A stretch of 64,000 nt of DNA from Allorhizobium borbori. GTDB taxonomy: Bacteria > Pseudomonadota > Alphaproteobacteria > Rhizobiales > Rhizobiaceae. Numbering within the stretch: position 1 is the first letter of the stretch; every line of letters starts with the position of its first letter. The notes beneath the pieces were generated by a model. It saw nothing but the letters and a program-made list of their open reading frames with translations, was not told where the DNA came from and made no database searches. Below are positions 1 through 8,576 of this stretch, one piece after another. Made by a program: the position numbers and the translations under genes. Location: the NCBI RefSeq assembly GCF_014196535.1, contig NZ_JACIDU010000020.1, positions 1 through 64,000 on the forward strand, read 5' to 3'.

Positions 1-257
1 GGCGCGGGCGCGGACTTCAGGAGAGAACTTATTCGTCGTTCCGCTTGTCATAGACCCTACTTCTCACGCGTTGGGGTCGCCGGTAAATCCGGCGCAGTTC
101 AGTCAATCAGGACGCGATTGCCGTGAAGCCATCCCGCAAAACTGATCGCACCGGGTTCTGACGAAGGCTTTAATGCACGATGGTCGCACCCTATCTATGC
201 CTGACCAGTGGTGTGCCATATGGCCCGGGACGGCGGATGAGAGGGAAGATCTGAAGG
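1..257. other. left-edge non-coding stretch
   Basis: No convincing gene is visible between the window edge and the adenylate cyclase. A short inverted repeat (CGCCGG / CCGGCG around 78-94, 5-nt loop) has no T-run, so it is not a classical terminator. The stretch probably holds the cyclase promoter. I cannot assign -35/-10 boxes with confidence. Confidence 0.4.
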
Positions 258-1496
258 ATGGATGTCGCGATGAATGAAAAGGACGGGGTGCCCTCAGCCC
301 GAAGCACCATGATCACCCATTCGATCCGCGAGTGGTTGCTGAAGGAAACCCGGACTGAACGGTATATCGACAACATCCTCGTCTCGTTGTGTGAACGGCT
401 CCGCTCCCTCGGTGTGCCCGTTGCCCGCTCCACGCTCCATTTCCAGATCAATAATCCGCAATGGCTCGGCGCAAGCATTCAGTGGGTTCTCGGTGCGCAG
501 GCGGCGCAGATCAACACGTTCGAGTATGGGACTGAAAATACACAGGCGTATCGTCAGAGCCCGATCTCAGAAATATTGTCCGGTGCTGACGAGGTGAGAG
601 AGAACCTCCTCGAAGAGCATTTTTCACGCCCTTATTCGATCTTCGAACAACTGCGTCAGGAGGGGTACACCGATTACATCGCGTTTCCGCTGGACCATAC
701 GCTCGGCAAGCGCCATGTCATGACGCTTGCAAGTGACGCGCCGGACGGCTTCGACTGCGACGACATCCGGATTTTTCGGGAAATGGTGCCGATCCTGTCT
801 CTGGTCAGCGAGGTCAGAATCAAGAATGCTTTGGCGCGTACGTTGATGCAGACCTATGTCGGCCCGCATGCCAGTGAGGAGATCCTGGCGGGCGCAACCA
901 CGCGCGGCAGCGGCGTGACACTGTCAGCGGCCGTGCTGATCTTCGATATCCGTGACTTCACAAGCATTTCCGACATATCGTCCCGTGACGATGTGATCGA
1001 CATGCTGAATACCTATTTCGATGCGATCGCGGAACCCATCGAACAGCATAGGGGCGAGATCCTGAAATTCATGGGTGATGGTCTGCTCGCGGTCTTTCCG
1101 CTGGAAAACGAGCATGCGCTGAACGACATCTTTACGGCGGTAATGGAAACACGGCAGGCCATAGACAATCTGAACACCACCAATCTCGCCATGGGCAAGC
1201 CGCTTCTGCGCTATGGCATCGGCGTGCATGTCGGCGAGGTGATGTATGGCAATATCGGTTCCCGGCGGCGCCTGGATTTCACCGCCATCGGGCCGACAGT
1301 GAATGTTGCATCCCGGCTCGAGTCATTGACGAAGACGGTCCATCACCCGATCCTTTTCTCCGAAGCCTTCGTCAAACAAGGCAAGTTCGAAGCCTTTGTC
1401 GATGGTCTGGGCGAACACGCTCTTCGCGGCCTTGCGAACCCGGTCAGCGTCTTTGCCTTGAAGCCCGGCGGCATCCCGGCCATCCCGACGGCATGA
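258..1496 (+). CDS. class III adenylate cyclase with N-terminal sensory region
   Basis: Predicted to make cAMP from ATP. The C-terminal half (about residues 220-400) is a guanylate/adenylate cyclase catalytic domain. Metal-binding Asp230 sits in FDIRDFTSIS and Asp274 in KFMGDGLLAVF. Lys270 and Asp340 (LDFTAIG) are at the positions that select adenine over guanine, and Asn349/Arg353 (GPTVNVASRLE) are the transition-state residues, so all catalytic positions look intact. The first 200 residues have the size and look of an alpha/beta, GAF-like sensory region common in rhizobial cyclases, but I recognise no specific ligand motif. There is no transmembrane segment, so it should be cytosolic. The ATG at 258 follows a GAGGGAAG ribosome site; a second ATG at 270 is possible. 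It converges with the FAD oxidoreductase gene and appears monocistronic. Confidence 0.9.
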   Translation: MDVAMNEKDGVPSARSTMITHSIREWLLKETRTERYIDNILVSLCERLRSLGVPVARSTLHFQINNPQWLGASIQWVLGAQAAQINTFEYGTENTQAYRQSPISEILSGADEVRENLLEEHFSRPYSIFEQLRQEGYTDYIAFPLDHTLGKRHVMTLASDAPDGFDCDDIRIFREMVPILSLVSEVRIKNALARTLMQTYVGPHASEEILAGATTRGSGVTLSAAVLIFDIRDFTSISDISSRDDVIDMLNTYFDAIAEPIEQHRGEILKFMGDGLLAVFPLENEHALNDIFTAVMETRQAIDNLNTTNLAMGKPLLRYGIGVHVGEVMYGNIGSRRRLDFTAIGPTVNVASRLESLTKTVHHPILFSEAFVKQGKFEAFVDGLGEHALRGLANPVSVFALKPGGIPAIPTA

Positions 1497-1537
1497 AAGC
1501 CATCCGCATCCGCTTCACCTTTTGATTGCGGGGCTTG

Positions 1538-2833
1538 TCAGGCAAAGCGTTCAAGCCGGTAAGGCGCCGGATCGACGATCGGCGTTCCATCTGTTACCAG
1601 ATCCGCGGCGAGCTGGCCCGCGGCCGGCGCCGTGCCAAAGCCGTGGCCGGAAAAGCCTGAAGCGACCGTCAGTCCCGGAATTTTCGCAACCGGCCCGATC
1701 ACCGGCAGGGAATCCGGTGTGATATCCATCATGCCGGCCCAGGCTTCCTCGATCACGGCGCTGGAAAAGCCGGGCCACGCCGCAGTGAGGTTACGCATGG
1801 CTTCGGCATTGATCCTCGCATCAGTCGGTGGGTCCATCACGCGCACTTTCTCGAAGGGTGAGACGCTTTGCTTTCCCCAACGGCGTGGCAGGGCAAGGTC
1901 GCGGAGTGCGTGGCGGCCGAGATTGAGGCGCAGGAGTCCGCGTGTGCCCTTCAGCGTCGGCAGGTATTTGAGGCCGAGCAGCAGGTGATCGAGCGACAGC
2001 GGCGCGATGAGAGCGCCGCGCTGGGTGATGGTGAAGCCGCCATCCTGCCGTTTACGGAAGGAGAAATCCGGCCCGCCAACGGCGATTTCCGTCGGACCTT
2101 CCATCGGAGCCGTGCGGATGACGGAGCAGATGAGCGGCAGGGTCGGCAGCGACACACCGAGATTGCCCAGAAAACGCCGCGACCACAGGCCGCCGGCCAG
2201 CAGAACCTGATCGCAGCGGATTTCTCCCCTCTCGGTGACGACACCCGTCACCTTTCCGGCGCTGAGCGCAAGCGTGCGAACGGCACAGTTCTCGACGACA
2301 ACCGCGCCTTTGGCGATGGCCGCCACTGCGATGGCGCTGGATGCAAGCGTAGGCTCTGCCCGGCCGTCCGAAGGCGTGTAGATGCCGCCGGCCCATCGCT
2401 CCTTGCCGCCTGGAACCAGCCCATCGATGTCCTTTTGGGTCAGGAGACGGGAGTCGAGCCCGAGATCGGCAACTGTCTTCAGCCAGCCGCGATGCATCTC
2501 CATTTCCGCTTCGGTGCGGGAAAGATACATGATGCCGGCCTGCTTGTAGCCGACATCCGCGCCAAGCCGCACGGGCATTTCCGCCCACAGCCGGTCGGAG
2601 GCGACCGACATGGGCACATCGGGCGCAGACCGCCCCATCTTGCGCACCCAGCCAAGATTGCGCGACGATTGCTCGGCGGCAATCCGCCCCTTTTCCAGCA
2701 CGACAACGGGAATGCCACGTTCGACGAGGGTGAGGGCGGCGGTCAATCCGACAATGCCGCCACCGATGACGACCACCGTGGTCGATGCCGGGAATTCACG
2801 GGAGGTTTTGACAGGTGCGATTGCAGGCGCCAT
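1538..2833 (-). CDS. FAD-dependent oxidoreductase of the D-amino-acid oxidase/dehydrogenase (DAO) family
   Basis: 431 residues. The N-terminal FAD-binding Rossmann motif VVVIGGGIVGLTAALTLVERG (about residues 20-40) is followed by EKGRIAAEQSSRNLGWVRK, typical of DAO-fold amine oxidases. A C-terminal GFSGHGFGTAPAAG segment closes the flavin site. Family members oxidise the C-N bond of amino acids or amines, giving an imine/keto product, ammonia and reduced flavin. It is the last gene of a minus-strand operon after permease, ornithine-cyclodeaminase-like protein and RidA. RidA hydrolyses reactive imines, so an imine-releasing amine oxidation is a sensible role here. The substrate cannot be read from sequence. 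There is no signal peptide. The ATG at 2833 has only a weak ribosome site. Confidence 0.85.
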   Translation of the reverse strand: MAPAIAPVKTSREFPASTTVVVIGGGIVGLTAALTLVERGIPVVVLEKGRIAAEQSSRNLGWVRKMGRSAPDVPMSVASDRLWAEMPVRLGADVGYKQAGIMYLSRTEAEMEMHRGWLKTVADLGLDSRLLTQKDIDGLVPGGKERWAGGIYTPSDGRAEPTLASSAIAVAAIAKGAVVVENCAVRTLALSAGKVTGVVTERGEIRCDQVLLAGGLWSRRFLGNLGVSLPTLPLICSVIRTAPMEGPTEIAVGGPDFSFRKRQDGGFTITQRGALIAPLSLDHLLLGLKYLPTLKGTRGLLRLNLGRHALRDLALPRRWGKQSVSPFEKVRVMDPPTDARINAEAMRNLTAAWPGFSSAVIEEAWAGMMDITPDSLPVIGPVAKIPGLTVASGFSGHGFGTAPAAGQLAADLVTDGTPIVDPAPYRLERFA

Positions 2834-2871
2834 GGGACGTTCTTTCTGCTTACGTGTTGTTCAGGAGAGGC

Positions 2872-3294
2872 TTACGGCGTGAGCCGGATCGTCTCGACGT
2901 CGGCCTTTGCCGCGCCGCGATAAGCCGTTACCTCGATCTCGACCCTGTAGACGGTGGAACCGAGTGGCGGGCAGGTGACGGTACTGGCCGGATCGATGCC
3001 CCGGAACTTCTCGCCGACGGTGGTCATCACGGCATGGGTATCGGCCGGATCCTGAATGAAGACGCGCGACGCGACGACATCGCCGAGGCTTGACCCGACC
3101 GATGCCAGCGCCCGTTCGATATTGGCGAAGACCTGCAAGGTCTGTTCGGTGATCTCTTCCGGAATTTCCTTGGTGTCGGGATTGCGTCCGGCGGTGTTGG
3201 ACACAAAAATGAAATTCTCTACGGCGACAAGGCGGGAATAGCTGCCATGGTCCTCGAACTTGTTACCGGTTTTCAGCTTGACGATCTTCGTCAT
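2872..3294 (-). CDS. RidA/YjgF/Rid family enamine-imine deaminase
   Basis: 140-residue single-domain Rid protein; characteristic blocks are FVSNTAGRNPDT near the N-terminus and RVFIQDPADTHAVM plus ASTVTCPPLG toward the C-terminus. Rid enzymes hydrolyse reactive enamine/imine intermediates released by PLP- or flavin-dependent amine metabolism. RidA itself uses an Arg near residue 105 for carboxylate binding. The exact subgroup (RidA versus Rid1-7) is not resolved here. The ATG at 3294 is preferred over an upstream in-frame GTG at 3300 because GGAG then lies 6-7 nt upstream. The gene sits 38 bp ahead of the FAD oxidoreductase, its probable imine source. Confidence 0.9.
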   Translation of the reverse strand: MTKIVKLKTGNKFEDHGSYSRLVAVENFIFVSNTAGRNPDTKEIPEEITEQTLQVFANIERALASVGSSLGDVVASRVFIQDPADTHAVMTTVGEKFRGIDPASTVTCPPLGSTVYRVEIEVTAYRGAAKADVETIRLTP

Positions 3295-3322
3295 GGTCAC
3301 TCCAATGCGGGGGGAAATAAAG

Positions 3323-3346
3323 GGCAGGCCCCGGCGGGAGCCTGCC
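3323..3346. repeat. intercistronic stem-loop
   Basis: GGCAGGC (3323-3329) and GCCTGCC (3340-3346) form a perfect 7-bp stem between the ornithine-cyclodeaminase-like gene and ridA. There is no T-run, so mRNA stabilisation or processing is likelier than termination. Confidence 0.5.
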
Positions 3347-3354
3347 GGTTGCGC

Positions 3355-4494
3355 TTAGCGCAGGACAGGCACGTCCCAGAGGTTAAGCTTGACGCCGATG
3401 CCGCGTTCGACGGCGTTGCGATAGACGACGGTGCCCCAGGCGACGTCTTCCACCGGCATGCCGCCAACGGACATGATGATGATTTCCTCATCGTTGCGAC
3501 GGCCGGGCGCATCGCCGGCAACGATCTTGCCGATATCCTCGATCTCGTCATGGCTCATCTTGCCCTCTGCGATCATGTCCATGAATTTTACGCCGATGAT
3601 CGGAACGTATTTATGGGCAGGCTTGGGCAGTTCATCGAACCAGGCTTCGTAAAGGCCGGTATTGTCCAGCACCTTGCGGACGTCCGACTTTTCCATGCCT
3701 TCATCGATGTTGCAGAGCGCCGGCATGGAAAGGAAGGTGCCAGGCTTTACCCATTCACGCTTGACGATCGGATAGGTGGAGGGGTCGCCGACCTCGCCGG
3801 AATTGCAGTAGGTGACGATATCGCTGTCGCGTACCACCGCCTCGATGGTATCGACCACCTGAACCGTGGTGATCTGCGGGAAGGTTTCCGCAATCCAGCT
3901 CAGGAAACTGTCGAGGCTCTTCTGGCCACGGCCCTTGACCTTGACCGTATCGATCGCCGGGCAGGTTGCCATGAAGGCAGAGAGGGAGGTCTTGGCCATC
4001 ACGCCCGGGCCGAGGATGCCGACAACCTTCGAATCCTTGCGGGCAAGGTGACGGGCACCGACACCCGGCACCGCGCCGGTTCGGTAGGCCGACAGCAGGT
4101 TTGCGGACATATGCGCCAACGGTGCGCCGGTATCTGCGTCGTTCAGCGTGAACATCAGGATGGAGCGGGGCAGGCCCTTTTCGCGGTTGGCGATGTTGGA
4201 GCCGTACCACTTGACGCCGGCGGTGCAGAAGCGTCCGCCGAGATAGGCGGGCATCGCCATGAAGCGGCGGTCGGCGGTCGGCTTAGGCATGGTCGGGAAA
4301 GGCGAGTTCTCCGGGAACATCACCATTGCGCCGTGGGAGTCATTGTTCGCGCCGGCCATGCGGTAATCGCCGTGATAGAGCAGACCGAACATTTCCTCCA
4401 TCGTATCGACGCAGGCGGGCATGTCGGTCACGCCGGCTTTGATCATGTCCTGTTCGGAGAGGTAGATAAAATCGATCCGGGTATTCTCGGTCAT
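3355..4494 (-). CDS. ornithine cyclodeaminase-fold protein, 'tyramine oxidase subunit B'-like
   Basis: 379 residues of the ornithine cyclodeaminase/mu-crystallin family. The NAD(P)-binding Rossmann motif VGILGPGVMAKTSLSAFM lies near residue 155, with VVRDSDIVTYCNSG downstream. It is longer than classical ornithine cyclodeaminases (about 330-355 residues) and quite unlike the one at 61.9 kb in this window. From memory it resembles proteins labelled tyramine oxidase subunit B; that label is weakly founded biochemically. Family chemistry is NAD(P)-dependent deamination/cyclisation or imine reduction. It is the second gene of the operon, between the permease and ridA. The start follows an AAGGAAAG ribosome site. 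The substrate is unknown; a bulky amine or N-alkyl amino acid fits the context. Confidence 0.75.
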   Translation of the reverse strand: MTENTRIDFIYLSEQDMIKAGVTDMPACVDTMEEMFGLLYHGDYRMAGANNDSHGAMVMFPENSPFPTMPKPTADRRFMAMPAYLGGRFCTAGVKWYGSNIANREKGLPRSILMFTLNDADTGAPLAHMSANLLSAYRTGAVPGVGARHLARKDSKVVGILGPGVMAKTSLSAFMATCPAIDTVKVKGRGQKSLDSFLSWIAETFPQITTVQVVDTIEAVVRDSDIVTYCNSGEVGDPSTYPIVKREWVKPGTFLSMPALCNIDEGMEKSDVRKVLDNTGLYEAWFDELPKPAHKYVPIIGVKFMDMIAEGKMSHDEIEDIGKIVAGDAPGRRNDEEIIIMSVGGMPVEDVAWGTVVYRNAVERGIGVKLNLWDVPVLR

Positions 4495-4609
4495 TGGTCT
4501 TTCCTTGAGACGGGGTGCAACTTATCGGTCGGACTGGCCTTGGCCGGTCCGTGACGGGTGTTCGGGAGGGGAGGGGCGCGACCTCGATGCGGGATCGCGC
4601 ATTCAAGTT

Positions 4610-6052
4610 TCAGTCGAAAGCGCGGCCAAGGCGAGCGTAGAGATCGGGCTGGGCTCGCTTCAGCCACAACGCGATGCCGAGGCCGGCGACACCGAGCGAG
4701 ATGACCAGTTCCGGGAAAGCCATCACCAGCGGGCTTTCGCTGCCCGTCAGCATCGAAAGGTTGGAACTTACCAGTGCGAAGGCGCCCAGAAGGCCAAGCG
4801 TGGCGAGCACCGGTGCGATGAGCGTTGTGAAGATGGAGCGGCCAAAGCGTTCGCGGCTGAAGAATACGATGACGGCAATCGACACCAGAACCTGCACACC
4901 GAGGATGGAGAGCACGGCGAGAGCCGACATCCAGGAGAAGACGACCGTGTAGGGATCGGCGCCGCCGATAGCGAAGCCGGCGATGATGAGCGTCACGAAA
5001 CCGGCTTGTACGAAACCGGCGACATGCGGTGAGCCGTGGCGCGTATGCACCTTGCTGAGTGGCTTCCATGCCAGGCCTTCATGGCTCAGCGTGTAGAAAT
5101 AGCGGTTCAGCGTGTTGTGGAAGGAAAGCAGGCAGGCAAACAGGCTGGTCAACAGCAGGATGTTCATCGCCTGCACCGACCAGTTTCCGAGCAGTTCTCC
5201 GGCGGCGTTGAAGTAGAAGCCCTCCAGCGATCCGGCCGCGACTTCCTGCACGCGGCTCGGACCGTAATGCTGGACGATCGCCCAGGTCGAGATGGCGTAG
5301 AAGACGGTGATGAGCAACACGGCGACATAGGTGGCCATGGGAATGGTTCGCTCGGGATTATGCGCCTCTTCGCCGAAGATCGCCGTTGCCTCGAAGCCGA
5401 CATAGGCGCCGAGCACGAAGACCATCGTGACGCCGAGACCGGGCGCGAAAACCTCTGACGGGAAGAAGCCCGACAGGCTCAAGCCTTCCGGCCCGCCACC
5501 ATTCATGACGATGGCAATGTCGAGCAGGAGCAGGATCACCAGTTCAGCAATCATGCAGACGCCGAGAATGCGGCCTGATATCGCGATATTGCGCTGGCCG
5601 CACAAGACAACGACGACAAGAATGAGCAGCGACCAGACCCACCAGGGCAGTTCGATACCGAGTGGCGCAAGCGTGGCCGACATGAAGACGGCAAAGAGCG
5701 CGAAGATGGCGATCTGCACTGCGAAGTAGGCGAGAAGTGCAATCAGCGCCCCGCCGATGCCCGCCGAGCCGCCAAGGCCGCGGGAAATATAACTGTAGAA
5801 GGCGCCTGCGCCGGTAACGTGCCGCGTCATGGCGGTGAAGCCAACGGAAAAGAGCAGGTAAAGAATGCCGGCAAGAATGAACGCGCCGGGAACGCCTGCG
5901 CCGCTGCCGAAAGCAAAGGCCGGAGGCGTGGCGCCAACCACCGCTGTCATGGGTGCGGCTGCGGCAACGACGAAAAAGACGATATGGGCAAGGCCGATGG
6001 AGTTCCTTGCAAGGCGTGTCGGTGCCTGCCCCGGATTTTCGGTATATGACAT
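4610..6052 (-). CDS. APC-superfamily amino acid/amine permease
   Basis: 480 residues with about 12 hydrophobic segments and the APC signature near the N-terminus (GLAHIVFFVVAAAAPMTAVVG in TM1, then FSVGFTAMTRHVTGAGAFYSYISRG). EATAIFGEEAHNPERTIPMA in mid-protein is the conserved loop of the amino acid/polyamine/organocation family. It is an inner-membrane secondary transporter, probably proton-coupled. It is the promoter-proximal gene of the operon and presumably imports the compound degraded by the three genes behind it. The ATG at 6052 has GAGGGG 5 nt upstream. The AraC-type direct repeats at 6119-6148 lie 67-96 bp upstream of its start. Confidence 0.88.
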   Translation of the reverse strand: MSYTENPGQAPTRLARNSIGLAHIVFFVVAAAAPMTAVVGATPPAFAFGSGAGVPGAFILAGILYLLFSVGFTAMTRHVTGAGAFYSYISRGLGGSAGIGGALIALLAYFAVQIAIFALFAVFMSATLAPLGIELPWWVWSLLILVVVVLCGQRNIAISGRILGVCMIAELVILLLLDIAIVMNGGGPEGLSLSGFFPSEVFAPGLGVTMVFVLGAYVGFEATAIFGEEAHNPERTIPMATYVAVLLITVFYAISTWAIVQHYGPSRVQEVAAGSLEGFYFNAAGELLGNWSVQAMNILLLTSLFACLLSFHNTLNRYFYTLSHEGLAWKPLSKVHTRHGSPHVAGFVQAGFVTLIIAGFAIGGADPYTVVFSWMSALAVLSILGVQVLVSIAVIVFFSRERFGRSIFTTLIAPVLATLGLLGAFALVSSNLSMLTGSESPLVMAFPELVISLGVAGLGIALWLKRAQPDLYARLGRAFD

Positions 6053-6118
6053 GTTGACCCCTCATGGTTCTGTATTTTGTTGAAGGGTAGGCTTGAGCCA
6101 GCGGAAATTAAATTGCCT

Positions 6119-6148
6119 AATGCGCCATTTATTCGATAAAATGCGCCA
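6119..6148. promoter_or_regulatory. direct repeat AATGCGCCA x2, putative AraC-regulator operator
   Basis: AATGCGCCA occurs at 6119-6127 and exactly again at 6140-6148. The 21-bp period is two helical turns, the usual geometry of AraC/XylS-family sites. It lies between the divergent permease operon and the AraC-type gene, so either could be controlled. Binding is inferred. Confidence 0.6.
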
Positions 6149-6201
6149 CAATTGCTCAATTGAAGTGCAATTTTTTAGTTTGCCTATCGAGGTGTCTGGC
6201 C

Positions 6202-7185
6202 ATGAACAAAGTTGCAGTCATTCGGGCTTCGATCCTCGCTCACCTGATCGAACAAATAGAGCAGACGAACCTGTCTGCCGATGCGCTGCTTGCGCGCCAC
6301 GGATTGATGAAAGCGCAGATCGCCGATCCCTATTTCCGGGTGCCGCTTTCGCGCTATGTTCCATTGTTCGAAGATGCCGCGCAATTGTTGGGCATGCCAC
6401 ATCTGGGTGCCTTGCTCGGCACCCGGATCACACCACGCGATCTGGGACCGGCAGGCGTCCTGTTTTCGGTCTCGCCCACGATTCTGGACGGTCTGGTTCG
6501 CCTCACGCGTCACATCATGGCGATCCAGAGCTCGACGACAAACGGGCTACGGTTGATCGAGGGCAATTATGTCTGGACCTACCAGTTATCGGCCGCCAAG
6601 CTGTGGCCGCGCCGGCAGGAAAGCGAATTTACGCTGTCGTCTTCATGCCAGCTTATCCGCAGCAGCTTTTCGAGGAACTGGCGACCGCTGGAGGTGCACT
6701 TCGAGCATGACGAGCCACCCGATACCAAGCGCCTTGAGGCCATATTCAGGGCGCCGCTCAAGTTCGGCCAGTCCAGCAATCGCCTTATCATCGCGCCTGC
6801 TGATGCGGAGCGCGTCTATCGCTCTGATGATACCGACATCGTAACGGTGCTTGAGCAGCATATTCTGCAACTCGAGGCCAGGGACACGGAACAGTCTTCG
6901 CTTGCGCAGCGGGTGAAATCGCTGATCGGCATCCATCTTGGGCACCGCCGTGTCACAGTCGCGCTTCTGGCTGCCGATCTCGGCATGGCCGCGCGCACAT
7001 TGCAGCGCCGGCTGGCGGAAGAGGGAACCTCTTTGCGTTCGTTGGTGGAGGAATACCGGCGGGATATCGTGGAGATGCAGATGAAAGCGGGGACGAGGAA
7101 GATGCGCATAGCCGATACGCTTGGCTATGCGGATTCCACGGTTCTATGGCGCGCCCGCAAGCGCTGGCGTCATTTCGATGAATGA
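6202..7185 (+). CDS. AraC family transcriptional regulator (ArgR/OruR-like, DUF4066-type N-terminal domain)
   Basis: 327 residues. The C-terminal third has the double helix-turn-helix of AraC/XylS proteins (VTVALLAADLGMAARTLQRRLAEEG, then RKMRIADTLGYADSTVLWRARKRW). The N-terminal about 200 residues match the arabinose-binding-like domain found in OruR/ArgR-type activators (LSRYVPLFEDAAQLLGMPHLGALLG). It is divergent from the amine-catabolic operon and probably activates it in response to the substrate. The ATG at 6202 (MNKVAVIRAS) is preferred over an in-frame ATG at 6160 because GAGGTG lies upstream and the 6160 start adds an atypical 14-residue leader. Confidence 0.85.
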   Translation: MNKVAVIRASILAHLIEQIEQTNLSADALLARHGLMKAQIADPYFRVPLSRYVPLFEDAAQLLGMPHLGALLGTRITPRDLGPAGVLFSVSPTILDGLVRLTRHIMAIQSSTTNGLRLIEGNYVWTYQLSAAKLWPRRQESEFTLSSSCQLIRSSFSRNWRPLEVHFEHDEPPDTKRLEAIFRAPLKFGQSSNRLIIAPADAERVYRSDDTDIVTVLEQHILQLEARDTEQSSLAQRVKSLIGIHLGHRRVTVALLAADLGMAARTLQRRLAEEGTSLRSLVEEYRRDIVEMQMKAGTRKMRIADTLGYADSTVLWRARKRWRHFDE

Positions 7186-7205
7186 AGGTGCTTTATGCCG
7201 CGGGC

Positions 7206-7442
7206 TTAAATGCTCCGGCTTTCCATCGCGGCTCGCAGGGCGTCGTTAATGCGCTCCTGCCAGCCCGGCCCTTCTCCCTGAAAATATGCTAGCACGTCGC
7301 TATCGATCTTGAGCGATACCAGTTCTCGGGCGTTTGGGATCGCGGGTCGCTCAACTGCCGGTGCGACGACTTTCTTTTTGGGGGCAAACAGCGCTTCGGC
7401 TGCATCCTTGGGATTGACGGGGCGTCTGGGTGTTGTTGCCAT
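7206..7442 (-). CDS. BrnA antitoxin-family-like small protein, orphan
   Basis: 78 residues. The C-terminal part (VSLKIDSDVLAYFQGEGPGWQERINDALR) matches BrnA-type antitoxins, whose ribbon-helix-helix-like C-terminus binds DNA and represses the brnTA promoter. The N-terminus is a basic Pro/Lys-rich linker. No BrnT-like toxin frame is visible within 1 kb on either strand, so this appears to be an orphan; such solitary copies are frequent in rhizobia. The ATG at 7442 has AAGGAAAT upstream. A longer reading from 7574 would overlap the LysR gene and adds a non-family leader. It may act as a small DNA-binding regulator. Confidence 0.65.
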   Translation of the reverse strand: MATTPRRPVNPKDAAEALFAPKKKVVAPAVERPAIPNARELVSLKIDSDVLAYFQGEGPGWQERINDALRAAMESRSI

Positions 7443-7516
7443 GGATATTTCCTTTGCGCAGGTAATGCGATCACATCCGCTCCGGGCGAGCCGCCAGACG
7501 GGTGATGGCACATGGT

Positions 7517-8437
7517 TTAGACCGGACGGTCTGGGTAGGTCATCAGTTTCAACTTTAAAAGCGCTTCCAGCCAATCGGCAAACACCTGCAGGCGGCGCGA
7601 AAGGTGCTGCCGGTGTAGATAAAGAAGCGCCATTGGCATAGGTTCGGCCCGCTGATGGGGCATCACTTCCACCAGTTCGCCCGTTTCGATGTGCTGCTGC
7701 ACATCATAGGCGGGAATCTGGATCAGGCCCAGCCCCGAGAGACAGCAGGCGATGGATGCCTCGGCGTTGTTCACGGTCACCCGCCCCCGCACATGCAGGC
7801 TGCGTACGCCGCCGTCCTCCATCCATTCCCAGTCCTCGACGCGCCCGGTCGAAGGCGAGGCATAGTTGACCGCCCAGTGTCGTTCCAGATCCTCTGCCGT
7901 TTCCGGTGTGCCGAACTGCGCTAGGTAGGCTGGGCTGGCGACATTGATGAGCGGCAGCTTGCCAATCGGCCGGGCGATCAAGCCGGAATCGCCCAAAGTT
8001 CCGACGCGCAGAACGCAATCAACGTTATCCTCGACCAGATCCACCGCCCTGTCTGTCACTCCCATATCGATGTCGATATCCGGATAGGTTTTCAGAAAGT
8101 CTGGCAGGGCTGGTGCAATGACCAGTCTGCCGATGCGGCCCGGCACGTTGATCCTGATCTTGCCGGTGGGTTTTGCACCCGCCTGCCGGAAGAGGTTCTC
8201 AGTCTCCTCCACGTCGGCGATCAATCTCTGGCAGCGTACATAGAACGCCTTGCCGTCATGCGTCGCCGAAACCCGGCGCGTCGTGCGGTGTATAAGGCGG
8301 GCGCCGACTTTCTTTTCAAGTTCGATCACGGCGGACGAAACGGTCGAGCGTGGAACGCCAAGTGTGTCTGCCGCTCTGGTGAAGTTGGAGCAATCCACCA
8401 CCCGCAGAAAAATACGAAACAAATCAATCCTGTCCAT
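7517..8437 (-). CDS. LysR family transcriptional regulator
   Basis: 306 residues. The N-terminal winged helix-turn-helix (LFRIFLRVVDCSNFTRAADTLG and STVSSAVIELEKKVGARL) and a C-terminal periplasmic-binding-protein-like effector domain show the LysR family, of the subgroup with GKIRINVPGRIGR. It is divergent from the SDR gene, with 139 bp between the start codons, and is the likely regulator of that gene. Start choice is uncertain: ATG at 8437 gives the usual MDRIDLFRIF beginning, while ATG 8449 and TTG 8473 are also in frame and none has a strong ribosome site. Confidence 0.88.
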   Translation of the reverse strand: MDRIDLFRIFLRVVDCSNFTRAADTLGVPRSTVSSAVIELEKKVGARLIHRTTRRVSATHDGKAFYVRCQRLIADVEETENLFRQAGAKPTGKIRINVPGRIGRLVIAPALPDFLKTYPDIDIDMGVTDRAVDLVEDNVDCVLRVGTLGDSGLIARPIGKLPLINVASPAYLAQFGTPETAEDLERHWAVNYASPSTGRVEDWEWMEDGGVRSLHVRGRVTVNNAEASIACCLSGLGLIQIPAYDVQQHIETGELVEVMPHQRAEPMPMALLYLHRQHLSRRLQVFADWLEALLKLKLMTYPDRPV

Positions 8438-8576
8438 AAGCGCGATCATGGCATTGTACCGATAAGCTGACAAGTGCTGTCAGAACAGGCGACTTTATCC
8501 GAAATTGGCGGACATATAACTCTGGTTAACGAAAGCTGCGGCCTGGTGTTGCAGCTCATGATCGGAGGATATCGAC

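Noticed and set aside
3247-4554. About 435-codon plus-strand frame opposite the ornithine-cyclodeaminase-like gene
   Set aside because: Its translation is His/Asp/Gly-rich without family motifs, while the minus-strand protein has a clear Rossmann domain and ribosome site.
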